Counted from the first letter of the stretch, positions 17,719 through 28,308 are shown. The stretch: 41,343 nucleotides of DNA from Roseofilum reptotaenium CS-1145 (GCF_028330985.1 NZ_JAQMUE010000026.1:1-41343), one strand, 5' to 3'. Numbers and translations are program-made. The notes: generated by a model from the letters alone, not told the origin.

Positions 17719-19221
17719 ATGACTCGTATCCCCAAATTAACTTACGATCGCGGTACGCTGATTTTGCATCCCCCACCGAAGGGAAAAACTTGGGTTGATT
17801 ATGCTACTTGGGACGATCGAGTAGAAAAGTTTCGTATTTTGGCGATTCATTATCGCCGGTTAATGGAAACGTTGTGGGAGGAAAAGGCTGTATTTGACGA
17901 TCGCGCCAAAGAATTTTACCCCGTAGAGTTAATTCCTGCCTTAGAAATGACTCCCTATCCCCACCAGGTGGAAGCTCTGCAAGCGTGGCGGGATGCCCAA
18001 CGTCAGGGGGTGGTGGTTCTGCCGACGGCTGCGGGAAAGACCTATTTGGCTCAATTAGCCATGCAGATTACCCCCCGAACGACATTGATTGTTGTGCCAA
18101 CGTTAGATTTAATGCATCAATGGTATGCCCATCTAAAGGCAGCATTTCCGGATGTGGAGGTGGGGTTATTGGGGGGCGGATCGCGCGATCGCTCTCCTGT
18201 CCTTGTGGCAACCTATGATAGTGCGGCGATTCATGCGGAGGCGTTGGGGTCTCGCTATGGGTTGCTCATTTGCGATGAGTGTCATCATTTACCGACTGAG
18301 TTTAGTCGTGTGATTGCTGAATATGCGATCGCCCCCTATCGGTTAGGCTTAACTGCGACGTTAGAGCGAGCGGACGGACGACACCAAGATTTAGCCTTTT
18401 TGTTGGGGGCAACGGTGTATCAGAAAACCGCGCAAGAGTTATCAGGTAAGGCTTTAGCGCATCATGAAGTGGTGCAAATTAAGGTGAAATTGTCCCAACA
18501 GGAAAAGCAGCGATATGAAGCATTAATTGAAGAGAGGAACCAGTTTCTGCGATCGTCTAACATTTTCCTCGGTTCCGTGAAAGGCTGGCAACTCTTTGTC
18601 CGCGCCAGTTGCAGGTCTCCAGAAGGTCGTAGGGCAATGTTAGCACATCGTGAGGCCAAGGCGATCGCCCTGTCAACTGATAGTAAACTCCGCGTTCTTC
18701 AAGACCTCCTTAGCCAACATTATCCCGAAAAAATCCTCATTTTCACCGCTGATAACACCACCGTTTATCAAATTTCCCAAACGCTCCTTATTCCTGCCAT
18801 TACCCATCAAACCCCCGTCAAAGAACGCCATGATATGCTTACCCGCTTCCGTCAAGGAGAATATAAAACTTTAGTCGCTTCCCACGTTTTAAACGAAGGC
18901 GTTGATGTTCCCGATGCTCGCATTGCCATTATTTTATCTGGAACCGCATCCAAGCGCGAATATATTCAACGCTTAGGGCGAGTCTTGCGGAAAGGTTCTC
19001 AAAAAAACAAACAGGCTATTCTCTACGAAGTGATTGCCGAAAACACAGCAGAAGAACGCACCTCAGAACGTCGCCGAGGAGAACCTAAAAAAGAATCTAC
19101 TTCGCTCACTCCCTTACGTTTGATTTATGGTCAAGGAGAGACTCAAATCCAACGAGCAGCAGAACACACTTCATCCTACACCACAGAAACCGAAAAAGAC
19201 AAAGGCAAAGACGATCTCTAA
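17719..19221 (+). CDS. XPB/Ssl2-like superfamily 2 DNA helicase
   Basis: 500 residues. An N-terminal region of about 75 residues resembles the damage-recognition part of XPB. Then come Walker A LPTAAGKT (101-108), the DEAH-box variant DECH (186-189), LTATLERADG (211-220, with RAD in place of the XPB RED motif), and in the second RecA domain VASHVLNEGVDVPDA and the arginine-finger motif QRLGRVLRKG. XPB-family helicases unwind or translocate on DNA in repair and, in eukaryotes and archaea, transcription. Bacterial copies are patchy. The Lys/Glu-rich tail (after about 450) is probably disordered. It ends one base before the convergent Rpn gene stop. Confidence 0.85.
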   Translation: MTRIPKLTYDRGTLILHPPPKGKTWVDYATWDDRVEKFRILAIHYRRLMETLWEEKAVFDDRAKEFYPVELIPALEMTPYPHQVEALQAWRDAQRQGVVVLPTAAGKTYLAQLAMQITPRTTLIVVPTLDLMHQWYAHLKAAFPDVEVGLLGGGSRDRSPVLVATYDSAAIHAEALGSRYGLLICDECHHLPTEFSRVIAEYAIAPYRLGLTATLERADGRHQDLAFLLGATVYQKTAQELSGKALAHHEVVQIKVKLSQQEKQRYEALIEERNQFLRSSNIFLGSVKGWQLFVRASCRSPEGRRAMLAHREAKAIALSTDSKLRVLQDLLSQHYPEKILIFTADNTTVYQISQTLLIPAITHQTPVKERHDMLTRFRQGEYKTLVASHVLNEGVDVPDARIAIILSGTASKREYIQRLGRVLRKGSQKNKQAILYEVIAENTAEERTSERRRGEPKKESTSLTPLRLIYGQGETQIQRAAEHTSSYTTETEKDKGKDDL

Positions 19222-19222
19222 A

Positions 19223-20209
19223 TTATGCCTCATTGCGATTAGAATGATCGGCTAACCAATAGGATAAATCTTCCAGATTAGCTAATTGAAAAATAGCAAC
19301 ACTGAGTAACTCTAACTCAGATAAAGACAACTCTTCTATCTGGGTTTTTAGACTCTGTTCCAGCTCTCCAAAACGCTGTTCGAGTAACCGCAATATTAAT
19401 TTAAGTTGTCCCAAAAATTCTCCCTCTGCGCGTCCTTCTTCCCGTCCTTCTTCCCGTCCTTCTTCTCGTCCTTCTTCTCGTCCCTGTGCAAGTCCATCTA
19501 TTCTCGCTTGCACCGCGTAACCTTGCTGGTCTAGCAGCCAGATTTCATTTTGGTGTAACTCTTCTGCTTCCTTTGGACTTAAATTAGCTCGATTAGCAAT
19601 TTCTAGAGCTTTGCCAATTTCTGGCACTTCTTCTAGACGACTGGGAATCATCTGTAAATTAGGTGCTTCTTTCATAAAATAAATCCATTTGTCAGTCAAG
19701 GTTTCCAAGACTTCTAGGGATTTATTGAATTTTTGCAATTCTACAAAGATGAGTTCGATCTGTTCGCCTGGATAGTCAAATGATAATTTTTTTTCCTTTA
19801 AAGAAAAGTGAGTGATAATGGGGTCAACCTTTGGAAACAGAGGAAAATCGACAATCGTTAGGGAAATCACCGGTTGCAGTCGCGTATAACTTTGGGCAAC
19901 ACTGAGTTGATTGCCATAGGTTTTAGCACAGTTATATAAGACTCGCTTTTTAAATGCAGGGGTGTTATATAATTGCATTTCGATCAGTACCGTGGTGCCG
20001 TTGCTTAAGATGGCTTTGACATCAAGATAGCTGTCTTTGATGAGTCTAATGTCACTTTGATTAGAAGGATCGATAATGTCTAGGTCAGTAATTTCTGAGC
20101 GACCTTCATAGATCAGGGCGTTTAAGAAGCTAATCAGAATATCTTTACTTTGTTGGGAGCCAAAGATACGCTTAAAGGCGAAATCGGTTTTGGGACTGAT
20201 AAATTCCAT
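19223..20209 (-). CDS. Rpn-family PD-(D/E)XK nuclease with REEG tandem repeats
   Basis: 328 residues. MEFISPKTDFAFKRIFGSQQ is the classic start of Rpn (recombination-promoting nuclease/PDDEXK_2, once called transposase_31) proteins. The nuclease core has Asp63 in YLDVKA and Glu77-x-Gln79 in IEMQLYN. Residues 243-259 are four copies of GREE, encoded by a 12-bp tandem repeat. A C-terminal DUF4351-like segment (GQLKLILRLLEQRFGELEQS onward) follows. A possible internal start, TTG at 19414 preceded by GAGGGAG, would make the C-terminal 63 residues alone. In studied Rpn proteins such a short product counters the toxic nuclease. Confidence 0.85.
   Translation of the reverse strand: MEFISPKTDFAFKRIFGSQQSKDILISFLNALIYEGRSEITDLDIIDPSNQSDIRLIKDSYLDVKAILSNGTTVLIEMQLYNTPAFKKRVLYNCAKTYGNQLSVAQSYTRLQPVISLTIVDFPLFPKVDPIITHFSLKEKKLSFDYPGEQIELIFVELQKFNKSLEVLETLTDKWIYFMKEAPNLQMIPSRLEEVPEIGKALEIANRANLSPKEAEELHQNEIWLLDQQGYAVQARIDGLAQGREEGREEGREEGREEGRAEGEFLGQLKLILRLLEQRFGELEQSLKTQIEELSLSELELLSVAIFQLANLEDLSYWLADHSNRNEA
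19431..19478. repeat. Four 12-bp tandem repeats inside the Rpn gene
   Basis: Four consecutive units of CGTCCTTCTTCC or CGTCCTTCTTCT encode (GREE)4 on the minus strand. Twelve-base units keep the frame when copy number changes, so length can vary without breaking the gene. The repeat sits at the junction between the nuclease and C-terminal parts. Confidence 0.8.
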
Positions 20210-20226
20210 GATTTTATCCTCTAACT

Positions 20227-21138
20227 TTAGAGTCCTGAAACTTGCTGGAGTAGATTCATTAATCCTACTTTTTTTAATTGTGCCAATTTTTGAGCATCTC
20301 GGACTAATAAAGCTCCAGCAAAACCTAGGGAATTAACGGAAATGGAGTGCCAAGAGTCCTGGGAGCGGGGAATGACCATCATCCAGCGGCGAGTGATCAG
20401 TAAATTATAGGCTCCGGTTTGTTGAATGCCTGGGTTGTCTTGTTCTAAGCGTCCCACATGCCGCAGGAGCTGATAGTAGCAGTTAAGGCTCACCTGAGCG
20501 GCGTTTTCTGGGCTGTTAATTATCTCAGGGTCAAAAAAGCGAATCGCATGGGGAAAGGGCAGTTGATGGCTTTGATAGGGACTACTCTGAGGCGATTTGG
20601 AGTCGAATACCGTCTCTATGGGAATGGCAATGCCTTCGGGGATCAGGGGAAGGGGAACGAGTTGTAGGTGTTTGTGGGGTTGACTTGCCCCGGCATCCGT
20701 GCCACCATTGTAGAACCCGAGACCATCAATTTCTGCTAGGGCGAACCACAAGGCTTGAAAATCGGCAAGGGTGAGCCAATTGTCCTGGGGTTCAAAGTCG
20801 CGGGTGACGATCAGGATATGGTGGCCTACAACGTTATATTTGTTGAGCAGACAGTGGTGGGTGGGGGAGATATTGGTAAGGAAGAGGTTGCGATCGCAGG
20901 GCAAAAATGGATTAACCGGTTTGCTAGACTCTGAAGAGACTTGTTGCTTGCGTTTTTGGGCTTCTTTGCGGGCTAGGTTAGAAATAATTCTGACGAGAAA
21001 GGGAATACCCCGATCTTCGATGATTTCGTAGTTGGTGAGAATAGGATGTAGGGCCCCGCAACTTAAGGCATACTGGGTTTGTTGGCGAATTCGGTCACTT
21101 AATGTGCCAGGGGTGAATAATGGGGAATTCGTTTGCAT
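20227..21138 (-). CDS. Ap4A phosphorylase (ATP adenylyltransferase)
   Basis: 303 residues of the Apa1/Apa2 type. HCLLNKYNVVGHHILIVTRDFEPQ and NGGTDAGASQPHKHLQLVPL are family hallmarks; the last includes the HxHxQ motif whose middle His is the nucleophile. The enzyme splits diadenosine tetraphosphate with phosphate into ATP and ADP, removing an alarmone-like stress nucleotide. ITRRWMMVIPRS closes the fold. It starts upstream of the Rpn gene on the same strand, 17 bp away, but the two need not be functionally linked. Confidence 0.88.
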   Translation of the reverse strand: MQTNSPLFTPGTLSDRIRQQTQYALSCGALHPILTNYEIIEDRGIPFLVRIISNLARKEAQKRKQQVSSESSKPVNPFLPCDRNLFLTNISPTHHCLLNKYNVVGHHILIVTRDFEPQDNWLTLADFQALWFALAEIDGLGFYNGGTDAGASQPHKHLQLVPLPLIPEGIAIPIETVFDSKSPQSSPYQSHQLPFPHAIRFFDPEIINSPENAAQVSLNCYYQLLRHVGRLEQDNPGIQQTGAYNLLITRRWMMVIPRSQDSWHSISVNSLGFAGALLVRDAQKLAQLKKVGLMNLLQQVSGL

Positions 21139-21195
21139 CCGTAGTTGAGGGCCCTTAGTTTCTTCAGCCTTATGATAGGGCTTTCAGGGACAGAT

Positions 21196-21474
21196 TTAAA
21201 CAGCCAGAGCTTCAGGTTCGCTGATGCAGAGGCGATCGCATAATATCTCAGTCACTAACTTGACATTTTCTGGCTCATACCCTTGATAAATTTCCAGATG
21301 TGCAGAAGGAGGCGCTTCAAATAACAGGTATTCTTGGGGGAATACCACCCGTTCAAAATACCAGTTGGGAATATTGGTAATTCGGGCAATCTGAATCGAT
21401 TCAGTTCCGTTTTTATAGCTACAGACTAAACGCTGAGACTGGAGTTGAGATAAGGCATCAAGAATTTGGCTCAT
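21196..21474 (-). CDS. DUF1830 protein
   Basis: 92 residues with the DUF1830 pattern CSYKNGTESIQIARITNIPN and WYFERVVFPQEYLLFEAPP. The family is small, largely cyanobacterial and of unknown function. It has no signal or membrane segment. It lies on the strand opposite por, 348 bp away. Confidence 0.82.
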   Translation of the reverse strand: MSQILDALSQLQSQRLVCSYKNGTESIQIARITNIPNWYFERVVFPQEYLLFEAPPSAHLEIYQGYEPENVKLVTEILCDRLCISEPEALAV

Positions 21475-22794
<1,320 letters not shown>

Positions 22795-22815
22795 TCAGAA
22801 TTAAGCAAGGAAAGT

Positions 22816-22835
22816 CCCTCTCCTGTGAGAGAGGG
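22816..22835 (+). terminator. Hairpin after por
   Basis: CCCTCTC and GAGAGGG form a 7-bp stem with a 6-nt loop, 22 bp after the por stop. There is no good T-run, so it may be an mRNA 3' end or weak terminator. Confidence 0.45.
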
Positions 22836-22873
22836 CAATATCTTGTCGATTCACCAAACTAATCGTAATCAAG

Positions 22874-22896
22874 AGGGGCAATGGCTGTTTGCCCCT
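22874..22896. repeat. GGGGCAA inverted repeat between por and chlP
   Basis: AGGGGCAA and TTGCCCCT form an 8-bp perfect stem with a 7-nt loop. The arms resemble those at 11118-11149, suggesting a dispersed small hairpin family. The remaining 250 bp to chlP hold its promoter region but no other feature I can support. Confidence 0.55.
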
Positions 22897-23145
22897 ATAC
22901 CGTGTCTGCTTTTCATTTAAAAACGCTATAGAACCCCTTGAGCAACTTGTCTTTCAAGAATTGATGACAGCACGAAGCGCTAATGTAACGATGGATTTAT
23001 GTTAACCATCAGTGCCCTCACATATTTCGTATCATTGTGTTAAACTCTGTTGCAGTTTAGTTACATTACGCCCCAACTGGCCCAGAAAACCCCCAGAAAA
23101 TGGTACGATTCAATCCGTGTTGTGTAACGATTGTGGAGAAAACCT

Positions 23146-24366
23146 TTGGGTATAAGGGTTGCTGTAGTAGGATCGGGGCCAGCAGGTGCAAGCACTGCTG
23201 AGACCCTAGCAAAGGCAGGGATTGAAACTTATCTGTTTGAGCGTAAGCTAGACAACGCGAAACCCTGCGGTGGAGCTATTCCCCTCTGTATGGTCAGTGA
23301 ATTTGACTTACCGCCTCAGATTATTGATCGGCGCGTAAGAAAGATGAAAATGATCTCGCCATCTAACAGAGAAGTTGATATTAATATAGAGCGGGAAGAC
23401 GAATATATTGGTATGTGTCGCCGGGAAGTGCTAGATGGCTTCATGCGCGATCGCGCAGCCGAACTGGGCGCTACTTTAATTAACGGAACGGTCCAGAAAC
23501 TGGAAATTCCCACCAATAGCACAGATCCCTATACCCTGCACTATAGTGACCATTCTCAGGGAGGCACGGTTGGAGTGGCGAAAACTCTCCAGGTTGATGT
23601 TGTCGTTGGTGCAGATGGAGCAAACTCCAAAGTCGCTAAAGCGATTAAAGCAGGAGACTATAACTACGCGATCGCCTTCCAAGAGCGTATCCGTATTCCC
23701 GATCATCTAATGAACTACTATGAAGACTTGGCGGAAATGTATGTCGGAGACGATGTATCGCCAGACTTCTACGCTTGGGTATTCCCCAAATACGACCATG
23801 TGGCTGTCGGAACGGGAACGATGAAAGTTAACCAAGCCAAAATTAAACAATTGCAAGCCGGAATTCGCGCTCGTGCTGCCAAGCGCTTGGTTGGCGGAGA
23901 AATTATCAAGGTGGAAGCCCACCCCATCCCCGAACATCCCCGTCCCCATCGAGTACGCGGTCGGGTTGCCCTCGTGGGTGATGCCGCAGGAACCGTAACC
24001 AAGTCTTCTGGAGAAGGAATTTACTTTGCTGCCAAGTCCGGTCGTATGTGTGCAGAGGCGATCGTCGAATTTTCCAACAACGGTCAACGCATTCCCACAG
24101 AAGACGATCTCAAGGTTTACATCAAACGCTGGGATAAGAAATATGGCCTGACCTACAAGGTACTCGATATCCTGCAACAGGTCTTCTATCGCAGCGATGC
24201 CACCCGCGAAGCCTTTGTCGAAATGTGTTCCGATAAGGACGTACAACGGCTAACCTTTGACAGCTACTTGTACAAAACCGTGGTTCCCGCGAATCCCTTG
24301 ATCCAAATGAAGATTACTGCGAAAACCATTGGTAGCTTGCTCCGGGGTAATGCTTTAGCCCCTTAA
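23146..24366 (+). CDS. chlP: Geranylgeranyl reductase ChlP
   Basis: About 406 residues. The best start is the TTG at 23146, with GGAG at 23135-23138 and a 7-nt spacer, giving MGIRVAVVGSGPAGAS. A TTG at 23131 is in frame but lacks such a site. Motifs are the FAD site GSGPAG, FERKLDNAKPCGGAIPLCM, GMCRREVLDGF, VVGADGANS and VGDAAGTVTKSSGEGI. ChlP reduces the geranylgeranyl chain to phytyl for chlorophyll a and tocopherol, at the thylakoid membrane. A strong terminator follows the stop. Confidence 0.96.
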   Translation: MGIRVAVVGSGPAGASTAETLAKAGIETYLFERKLDNAKPCGGAIPLCMVSEFDLPPQIIDRRVRKMKMISPSNREVDINIEREDEYIGMCRREVLDGFMRDRAAELGATLINGTVQKLEIPTNSTDPYTLHYSDHSQGGTVGVAKTLQVDVVVGADGANSKVAKAIKAGDYNYAIAFQERIRIPDHLMNYYEDLAEMYVGDDVSPDFYAWVFPKYDHVAVGTGTMKVNQAKIKQLQAGIRARAAKRLVGGEIIKVEAHPIPEHPRPHRVRGRVALVGDAAGTVTKSSGEGIYFAAKSGRMCAEAIVEFSNNGQRIPTEDDLKVYIKRWDKKYGLTYKVLDILQQVFYRSDATREAFVEMCSDKDVQRLTFDSYLYKTVVPANPLIQMKITAKTIGSLLRGNALAP

Positions 24367-24415
24367 GTGCTGTAACTTACTGTACGTATCGCCAATACGA
24401 ATCAACATCGATAAG

Positions 24416-24446
24416 ATCCTCCCTCTCATACAGAGGGGGGATTTTT
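24416..24446 (+). terminator. Rho-independent terminator of chlP
   Basis: ATCCTCCCTCT pairs with AGAGGGGGGAT (11 bp, one G-T wobble) around a 5-nt loop, followed at once by TTTT. This is the best intrinsic terminator in the window. Confidence 0.85.
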
Positions 24447-24560
24447 AATGGTCATCGCCCTGGACTTATTTAGAATTATTTGCAATAATGATCTTGTTAA
24501 ACCTCACGACACAGATGAGGATGAACAACAAAATTTATTACAGATTGAGGAAATAGATAG

Positions 24561-24863
24561 ATGCTCCAAACGACTCTGGCACAGACTTTATCGATCGCCA
24601 TAGAATCAGTATGTCCTCTAGCCTTATCAGCCTTATTTCTTGGATTCTGCGGAGCAGTGGTTGCAGCCTTTCAAAAAGCCATCCCTCAGATGAAACGGCT
24701 GCATTCTGTGCCTTGCAATTATTGTGTGTATTTTACAGGCTGTCATTATCTCAAATGCACCGTTCACCCGTCTAAAGCATTAACAGAGGAGGCGATTGAC
24801 TGTCGTGACTTTGAACACCTATCCTACAGAAAATCCTGTTGCACTAAAGATTGTAAAAGTTAG
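24561..24863 (+). CDS. Small cysteine-rich single-pass membrane protein
   Basis: 100 residues. One transmembrane helix (about 13-38, IAIESVCPLALSALFLGFCG onward) is followed by a cysteine-rich domain: VPCNYCVYFTGCHYLKCTVHP, AIDCRDF and CCTKDCK. The pattern CxxC-x-F-TG-x-x-x-LKCTVHP recurs in unnamed cyanobacterial proteins. The cysteines could bind zinc or an Fe-S cluster. It lies between chlP and the iron-stress antenna operon, convergent with the latter. Function unknown. Confidence 0.75.
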   Translation: MLQTTLAQTLSIAIESVCPLALSALFLGFCGAVVAAFQKAIPQMKRLHSVPCNYCVYFTGCHYLKCTVHPSKALTEEAIDCRDFEHLSYRKSCCTKDCKS

Positions 24864-24876
24864 TTAAGCGAAAGAA

Positions 24877-24904
24877 GGGAAACCTTGAAAATGCAAGGTT
24901 TCCC
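24877..24904. terminator. Bidirectional hairpin between convergent genes
   Basis: GGGAAACCTTG and CAAGGTTTCCC form a perfect 11-bp stem with a 6-nt loop. It lies between the cysteine-rich gene and cpcL. On the minus strand it is followed by CTTCTTTCGCTT, so it could serve both directions. Confidence 0.7.
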
Positions 24905-24943
24905 GATTAACCATCTATATAAAACAACTGGAGAACTCAGACC

Positions 24944-25657
24944 CTATTGAGGAGCAGCGATAAAGATCAAGGTTGTAATCAATATTACTACAGCAAGTGC
25001 AGGAACAATCAATAACACCCGACGGTAAACTGCGGCACTGCAATCTTGGACTCCATTGCTAAAAGTTCGCAATAATCCCAACCTTTGTAATTGTCGCAGA
25101 TAAGAGGCATCATAACGGGCCATCCGTGCAAACGGAAGGTCACCTTGCGATCGCTGGGGCAAAATCCGCCGCCGTTGATACGGGACAATATCATCTCCGA
25201 AGTTTTCTTGATATTCTTCAGTATCAAGCAACTGATCGATAAATCCGCGCAATCCTTTGGTGGCTAAAACAATTGACCAAGCCAGCTTTTCTTGAGGATT
25301 ATACACTTCACGTCCTAAAAAGCGTTGAATGCACATTTCGACAAACCGATAATTATTATTGGTGTCGTAATTCAAGCGCCGAAACGAATCCGAAAGAGCC
25401 AAACCGCGCATAAAACCGCGCACGGTAATTTCGCCGTGACGGAATTGCGATTCTAAAGCAAGTTGGCGATTAAACGCGATCATTTGTTGTTCATTAAACA
25501 CCTGTCGATAACCCGCCCAAATAATTTCATCGATTTCTGTTCCTTTGGGCAAGTTTTCAGCGCTGTAAATCCTCGGTTGTTCATCCCCAGGAATTTCATA
25601 GTTTTTGACTCGCTGATTTTGGCTCGACAGTGGATAAGTTAAAAGGGGAAGATTCAT
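24944..25657 (-). CDS. cpcL: Membrane-anchored phycobilisome rod linker (CpcL/CpcG2-type)
   Basis: 237 residues. Residues 20-150 form the PBS-linker (Pfam 00427) domain: IIWAGYRQVFNEQQMIAFNR, ITVRGFMRGLALSDSFRR, RFVEMCIQRFLGREVY and KGLRGFIDQLLDTEEYQENF. The last 24 residues (VLLIVPALAVVILITTLIFI) form one transmembrane helix. That layout defines CpcL (also CpcG2), which docks phycocyanin rods without a core onto photosystem I. It is last in a minus-strand operon after the CP43-like/PsaL fusion, 70 bp downstream. The same order (isiA4, then cpcG2) is known in Leptolyngbya JSC-1. So this copy is probably an iron-stress CpcL; a second cpcG may exist elsewhere. Confidence 0.92.
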   Translation of the reverse strand: MNLPLLTYPLSSQNQRVKNYEIPGDEQPRIYSAENLPKGTEIDEIIWAGYRQVFNEQQMIAFNRQLALESQFRHGEITVRGFMRGLALSDSFRRLNYDTNNNYRFVEMCIQRFLGREVYNPQEKLAWSIVLATKGLRGFIDQLLDTEEYQENFGDDIVPYQRRRILPQRSQGDLPFARMARYDASYLRQLQRLGLLRTFSNGVQDCSAAVYRRVLLIVPALAVVILITTLIFIAAPQ

Positions 25658-25698
25658 GTCACACTTTTGTCCGTTGAGTTATCAAAAAGGGATACCGA

Positions 25699-25717
25699 TC
25701 CCCCTGAAGAAGGGGGA
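25699..25717 (-). terminator. Hairpin between the PsaL fusion gene and cpcL
   Basis: On the minus strand TCCCCCT and AGGGGGA give a 7-bp stem with a 5-nt loop, and CCCTTTTTGAT begins about 10 nt later. It could be a leaky terminator or an RNA-processing site that lowers cpcL relative to the antenna genes. Confidence 0.45.
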
Positions 25718-25727
25718 CTTTTGGGAA

Positions 25728-27275
25728 TTAGGTCAGTCCAGCTCGACTGATTTCGAGCAAAATGAAACTGGCAAAAATAACGCCACCTAAACCCCCAACT
25801 AGAAAGCCGGAAGTGAATAAACTCCAATCTTTGTAGCCTTTGATGTTATCGGGTAGAACACCTCGTGGTTTTTGTCCGGGTTGAAAGATTGCCGATCCAT
25901 ATAAGAACAGACAAATACTAAGAATCAGAACTAAACCGCAGGCACTGCCAAATCCGGCTAAAAGAGCGGAATCTGTATCGCGCAGGGGCCCTAGTTTCAG
26001 AAATGGGCCCAGAAGCAAATAACCGTGGGCCATGCCAATTTCTAATCCTCGGGCAATGGGAGATAATCCTTTTCGATAAATAGGGAGATTTTTCACCCAA
26101 GTTAGACTAATCTCACTGGTGTTTAGGGGAGTAGCCAGATTACCTTGTTGGAAATCATTTTCGTAGGGTTGCACGATCCCTGAAAATAAGGGTTGGTTAA
26201 ATTGAGTATCCCCAAATAAGGCTTCTGGATTGAATTTCATGTTACTGAAGACAAACCCAGCCGCGATCGCCCGTGCCCTCAGGGCGTGCCAAAAATGACC
26301 AGCTAAGAGCAAACTGGCAAAAATGATATGAAACAACATTAACCAAGTCCGCACAGTGATGGTGCCATCGACCGTTAAGGTTTCAGCAGGGCCATAGAAT
26401 ACGGAAGGATAGACCGTCTCATTCACCCAAACCAAGTAGGCAGCGAAGTAACCCATGTAAGCTAGAGCCGCCTGAGAGTAAGACAAATAAGCCTCACCCG
26501 ACCAGACAAACAGCCCTTTAGCCCAAGCAGTAGGCTGGGTATAAATATGCCAAATTCCACCTAAAATACAGAGGATACCGATCCATACATGACCGCCCAC
26601 CACATCTTCTAGATTGTTGACTGCGGCCATACCTTGCAGTGTCCAGCCATCGGGGGTAATGCCTACCACATAGCCAAAAATGGTTAGGGGGTTGAGTGTG
26701 GGATCGGTGACCAAGCGAACATCGGCGATCGCCGGATCGTATAATCCTCCTACTACAGTTGCCTTCAGTACTAGCAACAGCGCCCCCATTCCCAGCAACA
26801 CCAAGTGAATGCCGAGAATGCTCGTCATTTTGCCCCCATTTTCCCAGTCATAGCCAAACCCTTTTACATCCAGGGTTTCCGGGCCAAGGACTGCATGATA
26901 GATCCCCCCAGCTCCCAGAATGGCAGAACTGATTAAATGAACCACACCAATGGAAAAATAGGGAACGGTATCAATAATTTGTCCTTCACCTCCCACTCCA
27001 ATCCCTAATGTTGCCAGATGAGGCAACAAGATCAGACCTTGGTTATAAATGGGCAAGTCAGGATTGAGGCGTGAGAGTTCAAACAACGTCATTGCCCCAG
27101 CCCAGAGGACAATCAATCCTGCATGGGCAATATGAGCGCCGAGCAACTTACCCGACAGATTGACAAAGCGGAAGTTACCCGCCGACCAGGAATAGGGATT
27201 AACAGAATCTTTAACGTAGTCGGTTTCCGGAGAACTTCCTGGAAACGCTACAGAAGTTAAGTTAGCGCTGGTCAT
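25728..27275 (-). CDS. CP43-like antenna fused to a PsaL domain (IsiA4-type)
   Basis: 515 residues. Residues 30-345 are a six-helix CP43-like chlorophyll protein ([68 protein letters not shown]) with the usual chlorophyll-binding histidines. Residues 365-510 are a PsaL (photosystem I subunit XI) domain: [40 protein letters not shown] and two more helices. Fusions like this are known, for example IsiA4 of Leptolyngbya JSC-1, which was found with monomeric PSI. It may replace the normal PsaL and attach an antenna ring to PSI. The start is one base after the upstream stop (TGA-C-ATG), so translation is coupled. Confidence 0.95.
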   Translation of the reverse strand: MTSANLTSVAFPGSSPETDYVKDSVNPYSWSAGNFRFVNLSGKLLGAHIAHAGLIVLWAGAMTLFELSRLNPDLPIYNQGLILLPHLATLGIGVGGEGQIIDTVPYFSIGVVHLISSAILGAGGIYHAVLGPETLDVKGFGYDWENGGKMTSILGIHLVLLGMGALLLVLKATVVGGLYDPAIADVRLVTDPTLNPLTIFGYVVGITPDGWTLQGMAAVNNLEDVVGGHVWIGILCILGGIWHIYTQPTAWAKGLFVWSGEAYLSYSQAALAYMGYFAAYLVWVNETVYPSVFYGPAETLTVDGTITVRTWLMLFHIIFASLLLAGHFWHALRARAIAAGFVFSNMKFNPEALFGDTQFNQPLFSGIVQPYENDFQQGNLATPLNTSEISLTWVKNLPIYRKGLSPIARGLEIGMAHGYLLLGPFLKLGPLRDTDSALLAGFGSACGLVLILSICLFLYGSAIFQPGQKPRGVLPDNIKGYKDWSLFTSGFLVGGLGGVIFASFILLEISRAGLT

Positions 27276-27276
27276 G

Positions 27277-28308
27277 TCAACTTACCTGTCCTCGTGTCGA
27301 TGTAATGACGCGGCCTTCAACAAAGCTGTATCCTGCTGCTCGCAAGGCATGGAAGAGATGACCTTGTAGAAAGAAGAAGCCCAGCCAAAAATGAGCGTTG
27401 GCGAGCCAAACCCGTACAGTTAATGCACCATTCGTGCTGGTAAACACCGGGAAGCGATCGAACGTTAACGATAAGGTAGGGCCGTAAAATTCTATGGGAA
27501 ATACCGTGGAGTTAACGGAGACAAACAAGGTAGCGATAAAGGCCATTAGGCTAACCGCACCGATGCTATACGAAAGATAGCCCTCACCTGACCAAACAAA
27601 GAGGTTTTTTGCCCAAGAGAATGGAGTCGTCTGGATGTGCCAAATTCCACCAAAAATGCAGATTGCACCGATCCAAATATGTCCACCGATGACATCTTCT
27701 AGGTTGTCCACACTGGCTAGCCAGTATTTTCCTTGAGTGCCAAAGAAATAACCAAAAATCACGGAGGGGTCTAAGGTAGGATTGCTGACAACGCGCACAT
27801 TTTGTACTACAGGGTCATAAATTCCTCCTAAGATCGTGGCTTTGGCCACAAGGAGAAACGCGCCTATACCGAGTAAGACCAGATGAATACCAAGAATCGT
27901 AGTCATTTTGTTGGCATCATCCCAGCGATAGCCGAAGAAGGGAAAGTTTTGTTCCAGAGTCTTCGGCCCTTTGAGGGCGTGGAATATTCCGCCAGCTCCC
28001 AGGAACGCAGAGCTGATGAGATGCAAAACCCCGATGACGAAGTAGGGATAAGTATCAATGATTTGACCTCCTTCTCCGACTCCCCAACCCAAGCGCGCGA
28101 GGTTGGGCAGAACAATCAGTCCTTGTTCGTACAGAGATTGATCGGGTTTATACCCCGATACTTCAAAGAGGGTAATTGACCCGGCCCAGAGTACAATCAG
28201 TCCAGCGTGGGCTACATGAGCGCCCAATAGTTTTCCAGAAAGGTTGACCAGACGAGCATTCCCGGCTCGCCAGGGAATGGCTTGCATGGTGTCAGTGGCA
28301 ACTGCCAT
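27277..28308 (-). CDS. Iron-stress CP43-like chlorophyll protein (IsiA family)
   Basis: 343 residues from the ATG at 28308, which has a strong AGGAGGAG site. A GTG nine bases upstream is in frame but overlaps that site. Six hydrophobic helices: [91 protein letters not shown] and [13 protein letters not shown]. It lacks the large lumenal loop of true CP43, as IsiA and Pcb proteins do. It should bind chlorophyll a and form part of a ring around photosystem I under iron shortage. It lies between the other two antenna genes, 14 bp after the first. Confidence 0.93.
   Translation of the reverse strand: MAVATDTMQAIPWRAGNARLVNLSGKLLGAHVAHAGLIVLWAGSITLFEVSGYKPDQSLYEQGLIVLPNLARLGWGVGEGGQIIDTYPYFVIGVLHLISSAFLGAGGIFHALKGPKTLEQNFPFFGYRWDDANKMTTILGIHLVLLGIGAFLLVAKATILGGIYDPVVQNVRVVSNPTLDPSVIFGYFFGTQGKYWLASVDNLEDVIGGHIWIGAICIFGGIWHIQTTPFSWAKNLFVWSGEGYLSYSIGAVSLMAFIATLFVSVNSTVFPIEFYGPTLSLTFDRFPVFTSTNGALTVRVWLANAHFWLGFFFLQGHLFHALRAAGYSFVEGRVITSTRGQVS

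Noticed and set aside
23707-24246. Long minus-strand ORF of 179 codons
   Set aside because: It lies wholly antisense to chlP, whose frame is fully supported; a codon-bias shadow.
24448-24603. 51-codon plus-strand ORF right after the chlP terminator
   Set aside because: It begins inside the terminator tail and overlaps the cysteine-rich gene in another frame; no motif and no independent support.
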